Below, piece after piece: positions 34,155 to 41,583 of a stretch of 64,000 nucleotides of DNA (position 1 is the stretch's first letter; every line of letters begins with the position of its first letter). The stretch is from the NCBI GenBank assembly GCA_003105035.1, contig PQAL01000010.1, positions 62,001-126,000 of the forward strand, in the 5' to 3' direction. The notes beneath the pieces were generated by a model. That model was given only the letters and a program-made list of their open reading frames with translations. It was not told where the DNA came from and did no database searches. A program made the translations under genes and the position numbers. The DNA comes from Anaerolineales bacterium (lineage in GTDB: Bacteria > Chloroflexota > Anaerolineae > Anaerolineales > UBA4823).

Positions 34155-34517
34155 GTGATCATCACCCTGGACGAATTCTTCCGAGGCTACGAAGCCTCCA
34201 AGCCATACTTTGAGGCAGTTCGCGTTTTGCTGGATACCATTGGCCCGACGGAGATGCGTGTTTCCAAGAGCCAGGTCGCTTTCTGGCGAAGCAAGGCGGT
34301 TGCTTACCTCTGGATACCCGCCCGGTATTTGACAGGTGACCTTGCCCCGCTTGTGCTCACACTGGGTTTTGATCAGCGGGACGAGTCACCGCGCTGGAAA
34401 GAGATTGTCGAACCAGCACCTGGGCATTTCACCCATCATCTGGAGATTTGGTCTATGGCAGCGATTGATGATCAGGTGCGGGATTGGCTGAAGAAGGCAT
34501 GGCTGAATGCGGCTTAG
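34155..34517 (+). CDS. DUF5655 domain protein
   Basis: A 120-residue soluble protein that appears complete: I-T-L-D-E-F-F-R-G-Y near the start, M-R-V-S-K-S-Q-V-A-F-W-R, P-L-V-L-T-L and the C-terminal S-P-R-W-K-E-I-V-E-P-A-P-G-H-F-T-H-H-L-E block of the DUF5655 family. The GTG at 34155 is chosen because it begins the conserved domain; AAGGAGG (34136-34142) lies 12 nt upstream, a long spacing. An in-frame ATG at 34047 would add an unrelated N-terminus. The function of the family is unknown. It sits intact between two decayed genes. Confidence 0.7.
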   Translation: MIITLDEFFRGYEASKPYFEAVRVLLDTIGPTEMRVSKSQVAFWRSKAVAYLWIPARYLTGDLAPLVLTLGFDQRDESPRWKEIVEPAPGHFTHHLEIWSMAAIDDQVRDWLKKAWLNAA

Positions 34518-34728
34518 GTAATGATGGTTGACCATCTGTCCGTTTGTTATCTATTCTATCAAAGCTGAACACACGGCCGTGCTCTTTCTCTGAGGATTAC
34601 ATCGTCTATCCTGAAGTGAACTTCAACGATCGAATCGGATGGAAGATGAGAAAATTCCGTCATAAAAATTAACACAGGCAATCATTCACATGCCATCAAT
34701 AGCCAGCATTGGGTGACAGAGGAGCTGA

Positions 34729-35657
34729 ATGCCAGTCGGGATGAAATATGACGTGTTAGTGGCAGGGGAAATCAATCACAACTTGATCATGACTGCTGAA
34801 GTTGCTCCGGTTTTCAGGCAGGTTGAGATAGTACTCGATACGGCCACACTGACCGTCGGCTCATCCTTGACGATCTTTGCCTGCGGTGCGGCTGGGGGTT
34901 AGTTTTATCTTTATTGGCAAGTGCGGCGAAGATCTATTTGGTTACTTTTTGCTCCAAGAAATGCATAAAAATGGTGTGGGCGCCAGCCCTGTGATTGTCC
35001 CACCCGGTGATGCTACTGGGCTAAGCGTGATCTTGACGCGCGGCATCCATCGTGGGATCCTGACCTATCCAGGCTTGATCCCGGCTCTAAAAGCCGGTGA
35101 AATCCCAGATGAGTTGCTCAGCCAGGCGACTCACCTGTATATCGCCTCACATACATTATAGACTGCCCTCCGGCCAGGCTTGTCAGGCTTATTCAAGCAC
35201 GCTCAGGTACTTGGCTCGAATACCTCACTCGACGCCAGCTACGACCCCACTGCGAAGCGGAGCGGAGTCATAGAACTGCAGGCGGTGACGGATGTTTTCC
35301 TAGATAATGAAGCCGAAGCTTGCTTACTGACCGGCGAAGTGTCGGTTGAAGACCCTGCTATTCTTCTGTATGAGCAAGTTAAGCCAGTAGCGATAAAGCT
35401 CGGGGGAATGCAGCACAATGGGGGTGAATGGGGAAGAACAAACCAGAGTCGCCGCAGTCAAGCTGGATGTGGTTGACACAGTCGGAGCAGGCAATAGTTT
35501 CAATTGTGGGTATTTTTACAGCGGCTCGCGAGGCTGACCTTTGGTAGAATCTATTCGGGCCGCGGTGATCTGCAGTGGCCTTTCGGCCCGCGTAGCAGGC
35601 GGCACTGATGCATAAGCTACTCTTGCTGAGGTGTATTTGTGGATAGGAGATACATGA
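34729..35657 (+). pseudogene. Decayed PfkB-family carbohydrate kinase
   Basis: A start with AGGAG at 34719 opens V-L-V-A-G-E-I-N, the PfkB family start. The homologous reading then runs across a frameshift near 34890, a TAG at 35159 (family context expects Gln), another frameshift near 35410-35440, a TGA at 35535 (Trp expected) and a TAA at 35613. Segments such as F-I-G-K-C-G-E-D-L-F-G, L-T-Y-P-G-L-I-P-A-L, N-E-A-E-A-C-L-L-T-G and V-D-T-V-G-A-G-N-S-F mark the kinase. Its last TGA overlaps the next gene's ATG as ATGA (35654-35657), a fossil of operon coupling with the GatZ/KbaZ gene. Confidence 0.85.
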
Positions 35658-36934
35658 ACTACCTGGATCAGATCGTAGCAGCTCAAAAAGCCGGAATTGC
35701 GAGAGGTGTCGCCTCTGTCTGCTCTGCACACCCATTCGTGCTGGAGGCTGTCCTCAGGCATGGCCTGGTAAACAATACCCCTGCACTCATTGAAGCCACC
35801 TGTAATCAGGTGAATCAATTTGGTGGCTACAGCGGAATAACGCCTGTAGATTTTGTGGGCTTTGTCGGTCAGATTGCTGAGCGGGTGAATTTCCCGCACA
35901 GTAAATTGATCTTGGGTGGCGATCACCTTGGACCTCTGGTCTGGTCGAATGAACCTGCTGTGGTTGCCATGGCGAAAGCCAAACAGCTGGTGCGCGAATA
36001 TGCTCTGGCTGGATTTGCAAAAATTCACCTGGATTGCTCAATGCCCTGTGCCGGCGATGGCGATCTGAGTATTGAGCTCATGGCTCAGCGCACCGCAGAA
36101 CTTGCCCGTGAGGTTGAAAACGCCTGCAGTGGAGCAGGACTACCGCTACCGCGGTATGTTGTGGGGACGGAAGTCCCACCCGCTGGCGGGACAAAAGCTG
36201 GGCAACACCAGCTGGTGATCACCGATCCGGCACAGGCTGCCAGGACGATCGAGCAAATCCAGCTTGCTTTCTCCCAGGCTGGTTTAGAATCTGCCTGGAA
36301 GCGAGTCATCGCCCTGGTGGTCCAGCCCGGTGTTGAATTTGGCGACGTAACCATCCACGATTATGACCGCAATGCAGCCAGTGAACTTGCCCGGTTCATC
36401 GAAACCATCCCCGGGCTGGTTTATGAAGCTCACTCGACCGATTACCAGGCACAACAAGCTCTACGTGCCCTGGTTGAAGATCATTTCGCCATCCTTAAAG
36501 TCGGTCCTGGCCTGACCTTTGCGTTACGGGAAGCGGTTTTTGCATTGGGATACATCGAAAAAGAATTATTCCCTCCTGAAGAATGTTCTCACGTTCCGCA
36601 AGCTCTCGAAGAGGCGGCTATGCTCAACCCAATTCACTGGCAGAAGTATTATCGAGGGAACCCACAGGAACAAACCTTTATGCTTAAATTCAGTTTGAGC
36701 GATCGCCTCCGTTATTATTGGAGAGATGCGAACGTTCAAAAGTCACTCTCTCACCTGCTAAGACACTTCAAGGATACGCCCATTCCGCTCACGCTTGTGA
36801 GCCAATTTATGCCTGATATTTATCCCGCCGTCCGTGCTGGAGTCGTTCCCAACCGCGCCCAAGACCTGCTACTTGCCCGGATTGAAAATATTCTGGACGA
36901 TTATCAAGCGGCATGTTTTGGGACAGAAAAATAG
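35654..36934 (+). CDS. GatZ/KbaZ-like D-tagatose-1,6-bisphosphate aldolase non-catalytic subunit
   Basis: A 426-residue protein of the GatZ/KbaZ family, which stabilises class II tagatose-bisphosphate aldolases. Blocks are S-V-C-S-A-H-P-F-V-L-E-A near the start, L-I-E-A-T-C-N-Q-V-N-Q-F-G-G-Y, G-G-D-H-L-G-P, I-H-L-D-C-S-M, and Y-V-V-G-T-E-V-P-P-A-G-G. The length is as expected. ATG 35654 has AGGAGA upstream. The partner kinase upstream is broken and no class II aldolase (GatY/KbaY) is nearby, so this copy is an orphan here. It could pair with a distant aldolase or act alone, as some family members are suspected to do. Confidence 0.85.
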   Translation: MNYLDQIVAAQKAGIARGVASVCSAHPFVLEAVLRHGLVNNTPALIEATCNQVNQFGGYSGITPVDFVGFVGQIAERVNFPHSKLILGGDHLGPLVWSNEPAVVAMAKAKQLVREYALAGFAKIHLDCSMPCAGDGDLSIELMAQRTAELAREVENACSGAGLPLPRYVVGTEVPPAGGTKAGQHQLVITDPAQAARTIEQIQLAFSQAGLESAWKRVIALVVQPGVEFGDVTIHDYDRNAASELARFIETIPGLVYEAHSTDYQAQQALRALVEDHFAILKVGPGLTFALREAVFALGYIEKELFPPEECSHVPQALEEAAMLNPIHWQKYYRGNPQEQTFMLKFSLSDRLRYYWRDANVQKSLSHLLRHFKDTPIPLTLVSQFMPDIYPAVRAGVVPNRAQDLLLARIENILDDYQAACFGTEK

Positions 36935-37128
36935 GCATCCCAGCTAAGTGAAAATCATGAGCCTAACCTGACAATCTGAGCAGGGTAGAAACGTAGAAAT
37001 CCAAATTTTTAATTAAAGCCCAACACGACCACGCTGAATCGGATGTGCCTAAGTAGTTCACCCCGCTAACTTGTCTTTAGATTAATTGACTCTACCGGGC
37101 TGGAATAAAAGCTCCAATGAATGAAAAG

Positions 37129-37200
37129 TACCCCTGGACGGACTCGAACCGTCGCATTTGGCTCCGGAGGCCAACGCTCTATCCACTGAGCTACAGGGGC
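37129..37200 (-). tRNA. tRNA-Arg (anticodon CCG)
   Basis: A 72-nt cloverleaf on the minus strand. The 7-bp acceptor stem (GCCCCTG with CAGGGGT, one G-U pair) is followed by D arm GCTC...GAGC, anticodon arm TTGGC-CTCCGGA-GCCAA with anticodon CCG, a 4-nt variable loop, and T arm GACGG-TTCGAGT-CCGTC. CCA is not encoded, so the CCA-adding enzyme is needed. Confidence 0.95.
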
Positions 37201-37253
37201 ACAAGGAATTTTATTTTACCATGTTTATTTGCCGCCATTTCGTCAGGGAAAAA

Positions 37254-38255
37254 TCAGCCACTCGAGAGCTGTGTGCTCATTTGTTCAAGCTCACTGCGCA
37301 GGCGGTCGATCTCAGGCTGATTTTCCTGTACTTCGCCCAGCGCAGAAGATTGGTGTTTTTTAAAGGCCAACTCAGCCGTGAGTAAATAAAAGCGGTCCAC
37401 CAGGCGGTATTTCCCGGAGAATAAGGCATTAATGCGGCTGGTAGTTTGGCTCCAGGCTGAGCAGGCGACCTTGTATTGTGAGGGGGTGATTATGCCGTTA
37501 GCCACTTCGTCGGGTAGCTGGGCGATGATCCACTTTTGCTCGCGGTACAGAGCCCAGACTACAAACACGATCATCGCGATCCAGCCAGACCAATCGAAGA
37601 CGATCGAATAGAAAACGCTCTGCACACCCTGAACCAGCTCGGAGATAAGGTTGTGAAACGAGTGCGCCATAATTGCCACTGCCAGCCCGATAATGGGGGC
37701 GATGACCTTGATGGAACGGTTTTTATTTAATCGCGAGACTGCCAGGCCAATCCCGATGAAGGCGGTAAAAAATGGATGTTGCCAGCCTACCAGGATAACC
37801 CTGACAAAGAACATATACAGGATGCCCTGGATGCCATTTTGCTGGAACCCGTAGGTATAAATGTAGTAAATATTCTCTGTAGCCGCAAAGCCAATGGCTG
37901 TAATGGCGGCATACACGATGCCATCCAGGACCGAGTCGAATTCCCGGCGGAAGAATAAAAAGACGAAGAAACAAGCCAGCCCTTTCAGCACCTCTTCGAT
38001 GATGGGGGCGAATACCGAGGCAGTGGATAGCTCGGTAAAGGCCTGCGAACCGGTGAACATATAGATCCCCAGGCCGAGGAAAGAATTTACCACGAAGGCC
38101 GCTCCGGCCGCAATAATCGCACCCCATAGGAACACTCCGCCCAGCAAGGCTACGGGTTCCTTTTCATAACGATCAACCCAATAGACTACGTAGGCGAATA
38201 TGAGCATCGGCAGAAAGCCGAAGATAAAAGATAACAACAGGCCGGATACATCCAT
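37254..38255 (-). CDS. PrsW-family intramembrane metalloprotease
   Basis: A protein of about 333 residues with eight or so hydrophobic segments and a charged C-terminal tail of about 90 residues. Motifs of the PrsW family (CPBP-like superfamily) are I-I-E-E-V-L-K-G, F-A-A-T-E-N-I and H-P-F-F-T-A-F-I-G, which provide the catalytic Glu, Asn and His. In Bacillus, PrsW cuts anti-sigma factors; the target here is unknown. ATG 38255 is chosen because AGGAGG lies 9 nt upstream; an in-frame start at 38312 would add an implausible charged leader. Confidence 0.82.
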   Translation of the reverse strand: MDVSGLLLSFIFGFLPMLIFAYVVYWVDRYEKEPVALLGGVFLWGAIIAAGAAFVVNSFLGLGIYMFTGSQAFTELSTASVFAPIIEEVLKGLACFFVFLFFRREFDSVLDGIVYAAITAIGFAATENIYYIYTYGFQQNGIQGILYMFFVRVILVGWQHPFFTAFIGIGLAVSRLNKNRSIKVIAPIIGLAVAIMAHSFHNLISELVQGVQSVFYSIVFDWSGWIAMIVFVVWALYREQKWIIAQLPDEVANGIITPSQYKVACSAWSQTTSRINALFSGKYRLVDRFYLLTAELAFKKHQSSALGEVQENQPEIDRLRSELEQMSTQLSSG

Positions 38256-38318
38256 CGCAATTTCCCTCCTGAGGGCCTTTTTTAGTCTAGCATAAATGGA
38301 TGGAAGTTGCAAGCAACG

Positions 38319-38954
38319 CTAATTTGTGATTAATACAAGCTTTTCGCGGTGGATGCGCGTATCTTCGAGCCTGATATCCAATTCAGACAAAAGCTCCTCT
38401 GGGCGACCTGTGGCAGATTCACGCGCCGCCAGCTGTACATGCAAGATATATCCACTGGTTCCGTCGGACTCAGCTAAATCCGCTTTTTCGATGAGCGGAC
38501 GAAGATCATAGGGCTTGCCACGCCGCTGGCGGGGTAATTGCTCAGCCGATAACACCCTGTGGAGCCGTTCGGGTAAGGCAGGAACAGCATCGAGAAAGGT
38601 AATGGCGTAGATCGCAGAGACCACCTGGGTCTGCAGGGCAGGGGCTCGCAGATCAACAGGCTCAAGATGTATGATCTCCAGCCCAGGTGGCAGGGCAGGT
38701 TGTAAGCAATCTACGATTTGCTGAACAGTGAAATCAGTTTCTAGCCAGGCATCCAACAGCTCACACTGACTGGTGAAGCCTAATGGCAGGGCACAGGCCA
38801 GATTAAGATGAGGCTGCGGGTGAAATCCCTGGCTGTAGGCAAGCGGCATGCCTGAACGGCGAAAGGCACGCTCCCAGGAGCGGTGCAGGTCCAGATGACC
38901 CACATACTTCATCGGGCTTGATTTCGAGAAAGTGATTCGCAGGCGTATCGGCAT
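38319..38954 (-). CDS. TIGR03936-family radical-SAM-associated protein (DUF2344)
   Basis: A 211-residue protein with the family start R-L-R-I-T-F-S-K-S-S-P-M-K-Y-V-G-H-L-D-L and the Y-S-Q-G-F-H-P-Q-P-H-L block. This domain is often fused to, or encoded beside, TIGR03960-type radical SAM enzymes, as here, where the partner gene lies 11 nt upstream. It probably binds the substrate or assists the radical enzyme. The exact reaction of the pair is unknown, although such pairs often sit near RNase E/G and ribosomal genes in other bacteria. Confidence 0.88.
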   Translation of the reverse strand: MPIRLRITFSKSSPMKYVGHLDLHRSWERAFRRSGMPLAYSQGFHPQPHLNLACALPLGFTSQCELLDAWLETDFTVQQIVDCLQPALPPGLEIIHLEPVDLRAPALQTQVVSAIYAITFLDAVPALPERLHRVLSAEQLPRQRRGKPYDLRPLIEKADLAESDGTSGYILHVQLAARESATGRPEELLSELDIRLEDTRIHREKLVLITN

Positions 38955-38965
38955 CGAAATTCCAG

Positions 38966-40891
38966 CTAACTGGATTGTGCCTCACTCGTTTTTGTGATCT
39001 TCAACCTGGAGGGCGATCTCACTTCAGGGCAAAGCCAGGCTTCCCCTGGGTGCTCTCGACGCAGGTCAGCATAGGTCGGCAGGATCCCGCAGGCGAAACA
39101 GCTGGTGCGGCAATCTGGGCGCGTGCTGGGCTGTTTGCTAAGCTCATAATCCTGCAACAGGTAATTCTTACGGACGCCCGTGTTGATATGGTCCCATGGA
39201 AAAACCTCATCCTCTGAGCGAGGGCGATGCGTATAGAAAGTTGGGTCAAGCCCAGCCGTGGAGAAGGCCTGGTCCCAGGCAGAAAAATTGAACTGATCTT
39301 GCCAGGCATCGAACTTCGCCCCGTTCTTCCAGGCATGTAGCACCACTTCGGCCATGCGGCGGTCGCCACGTGCGAGCCAGGCTTCCAGAAATGTTACCTC
39401 GGGGTCTGTCCAGGTTAGTTTTATGTCGCGGTGGCGAAGCTCCTGCTTCAAGAGTGCCTGCTTGGAACGAATCTGGTCGATGGTATCGCAAGCCACCCAT
39501 TGGAAAGGCGTGTGTGGTTTGGGGATGAAGGTTGAAATACCCAGGTTCAATTTAGCTCGATGCCCGATGGCCTTGTGACCTTGCGCAAGCACCTGCTTGC
39601 ACAGGTCAGCGATTGCGTTGACATCCTCAAGGGTTTCTTCGGGATGGCCGATCATAAAGTACAGCTTGAGAGTCGTCCAACCACGTGAGTAGATCTGGTA
39701 GGCTGTTTCGAAAAGTTGAGCTGTGCTTACCGGTTTATTGATCAGGTTGCGCATATGCTCGGTGGCAGCCTCTGGGGCGAGGGTGAAACCCCCGTGGCGC
39801 GATTCCTGAAGCAAATCCATCAGGTCCACGGAGAACGATTCGATGCGCAGGGAAGGCAGAGAGATACCCAGGTGCTTCCCCTGGAAGCGCGTCTTGATCG
39901 TCTGAATCAGCTCAGCGATATGCGTATAGTCAGAGGAGGATAACGAGAGCAAGCCGATTTCTTCAAACCCCGTCGATTTCAGCGCCTGTTCAGCGGCCTG
40001 GACGATATCGCTGACGCTTCGCTCGCGCACCGGGCGGTTCACCATGCCTGCATGGCAGAAACGGCAGCCCCGCGTGCATCCCCGCGTGATCTCGATGGGA
40101 ACCCGGTTGTGGACGGTTTCGATATTCGGAAGGATGAAGTGAGTGGGGGGAGGCGGCAGTACTGGGACGATCCGCTTCAATACCGGCAGGCTTGCCTGGT
40201 CAACCAGTTTTGTGACTTCATGGACCGTTCCATCTGGATGGTAGGAGGCCTGGTAAAGGCTGGGCACATACACGCCTGGGATACTTGCTAAATTTACCAA
40301 CAATTGCTGGCGGGGAAGGGAGCTACGCTTCCAGGCCTGGTGGGCCGCGATGATTTCGTGGATCACCTGCTCACCTTCTCCGATCACGAATGCATCCACG
40401 AAATTGTGGACGGGTTCCGGGTTGAATGTCGCCTGGCCACCGGCGATGACCAGAGGGTCAGTTTCCCGCCGTTCATCCGTCGTCAAAGGTATTTGGGCCA
40501 GGTCGAGAGCGTTAAGCAGGTTTGTATACAGGGTTTCATACGGTAGGGTGAATCCAAGGATGTCAAACACCCGTAAGGGATGGTGTGATTCCAGAGAATA
40601 TAACGGGATGCCAGCCTGGCGCATGAGCCCTTCCATATCAATCCATGGGTTGTAGGCTCGCTCTGCCAGTGCGTCAGGCCGGTTATTGATCGCCTCATAA
40701 AGTATTGCCAGGCCCAGGTTGGACATCCCAATATCATAAATATCAGGGAATACCAGGGCTATGTGGGTTGCCACACTGTCCCATGGCTTGACCACCTGAT
40801 TAAGCTCGCCACCGACATACCGCCCAGGTTTTTGCACCTGGGGGAGCAGGCGTTCCAGTTTTTGATCGACCTCGTTGGGGAAAAATACCAT
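38966..40891 (-). CDS. TIGR03960-family B12-binding-domain radical SAM protein
   Basis: A 641-residue protein. The N-terminal half resembles a cobalamin-binding-like domain (P-D-I-Y-D-I-G-M-S-N-L-G near residue 50). The radical SAM core has C-T-R-G-C-R-F-C at Cys272, Cys276 and Cys279 (C-x3-C-x2-C). A C-terminal Cys group follows (C-R-T-S-C-F-A-C-G-I-L). ATG 40891 has GAGG 5 nt upstream; an earlier in-frame start at 40912 is less supported. Its partner, TIGR03936, follows at once. Together they form a widely conserved but poorly understood radical SAM system, probably acting on RNA or a small metabolite. Confidence 0.9.
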   Translation of the reverse strand: MVFFPNEVDQKLERLLPQVQKPGRYVGGELNQVVKPWDSVATHIALVFPDIYDIGMSNLGLAILYEAINNRPDALAERAYNPWIDMEGLMRQAGIPLYSLESHHPLRVFDILGFTLPYETLYTNLLNALDLAQIPLTTDERRETDPLVIAGGQATFNPEPVHNFVDAFVIGEGEQVIHEIIAAHQAWKRSSLPRQQLLVNLASIPGVYVPSLYQASYHPDGTVHEVTKLVDQASLPVLKRIVPVLPPPPTHFILPNIETVHNRVPIEITRGCTRGCRFCHAGMVNRPVRERSVSDIVQAAEQALKSTGFEEIGLLSLSSSDYTHIAELIQTIKTRFQGKHLGISLPSLRIESFSVDLMDLLQESRHGGFTLAPEAATEHMRNLINKPVSTAQLFETAYQIYSRGWTTLKLYFMIGHPEETLEDVNAIADLCKQVLAQGHKAIGHRAKLNLGISTFIPKPHTPFQWVACDTIDQIRSKQALLKQELRHRDIKLTWTDPEVTFLEAWLARGDRRMAEVVLHAWKNGAKFDAWQDQFNFSAWDQAFSTAGLDPTFYTHRPRSEDEVFPWDHINTGVRKNYLLQDYELSKQPSTRPDCRTSCFACGILPTYADLRREHPGEAWLCPEVRSPSRLKITKTSEAQSS

Positions 40892-40960
40892 TAAGACCTC
40901 AAGGGAGTGCAATAACCAATCAAATTATCCTTAGAATGTCAGATTATATCTTAAATTGAT

Positions 40961-41006
40961 CCGTGTCTCTCTCCAGGGCGGTGTAGCTTTCTGGAGAGAA
41001 ACACGG
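40961..41006. repeat. Strong inverted repeat after ndk
   Basis: CCGTGTCTCTCTCCAG (40961-40976) pairs with CTGGAGAGAAACACGG (40991-41006) with a single mismatch around a 14-nt loop. It lies downstream of ndk on the minus strand without a T tract, so it may be a terminator, an RNA 3'-end stabiliser, or a protein-binding site. Confidence 0.6.
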
Positions 41007-41046
41007 AAGAAAAATCAAATGAATTACTTTCCCTGAGAAGGTGAAA

Positions 41047-41499
41047 TCAAGCCTCGAAGATCCACTGGTCAAGGGCACGTTCCCAGGTGACCAACTCCTG
41101 GGGAGAGAACCACAGCGCCACCTCTTTTTCACCGTTCTCCACGGTGTCTGAGGCATGGGTGAGGTTGCGGCCGATCTCCAGGGCAAAATCATGGCGGATC
41201 GAGCCGGGGGCTGCATTGGTTGGGGAGGTAGCTCCCATGGACTGGCGAATGGCATTGATGGCATTCGGTCCTTCCCAGACCATGGCCATCACCGGTGCAG
41301 AGGTGATATAGGCGATCAGGCTCTCGTAAAATGGCTTGCCCAGGTGGATGGCATAGTGAGTGCGGGCCAATTCCTGGCTGACATTGATAAATTTAGCAGC
41401 GACTAATCGCAATCCGCGCCGCTCCAACCTCAATATAACTTCACCGATTAAGCCTCTTTGGACTGCGTCGGGTTTTACCAGCACCAATGATCGTTCCAT
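41047..41499 (-). CDS. ndk: Nucleoside diphosphate kinase
   Basis: A 150-residue enzyme that balances NTP and dNTP pools by passing phosphate through an active-site His. It has L-V-K-P-D-A-V at the start, I-H-L-G-K-P-F-Y near 51, M-V-W-E-G-P-N-A, R-Q-S-M-G-A-T-S-P, and the catalytic H115 in N-L-T-H-A-S-D (usual form N-x-x-H-G-S-D; Gly to Ala here). The ATG has GGAGG upstream. Both flanks carry strong inverted repeats, so it is probably a single-gene transcript. Confidence 0.96.
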   Translation of the reverse strand: MERSLVLVKPDAVQRGLIGEVILRLERRGLRLVAAKFINVSQELARTHYAIHLGKPFYESLIAYITSAPVMAMVWEGPNAINAIRQSMGATSPTNAAPGSIRHDFALEIGRNLTHASDTVENGEKEVALWFSPQELVTWERALDQWIFEA

Positions 41500-41527
41500 G
41501 TTTTCCTCCGAATGCAGATGATACGCG

Positions 41528-41561
41528 CAACGTGAAACGTACCCGGGTACGTTTCACGTTG
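41528..41561. repeat. Perfect 34-nt palindrome between the TPR gene and ndk
   Basis: Two 17-nt arms are exactly complementary and have no spacer: CAACGTGAAACGTACCC (41528-41544) and its inverse (41545-41561). It lies 23 nt after the TPR gene stop and about 30 nt before the ndk ATG. It may act as a terminator-like hairpin or a dimeric protein-binding site. No T tract follows on either strand. Confidence 0.65.
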
Positions 41562-41583
41562 ATGCTTTACGATCGTATTCTAC

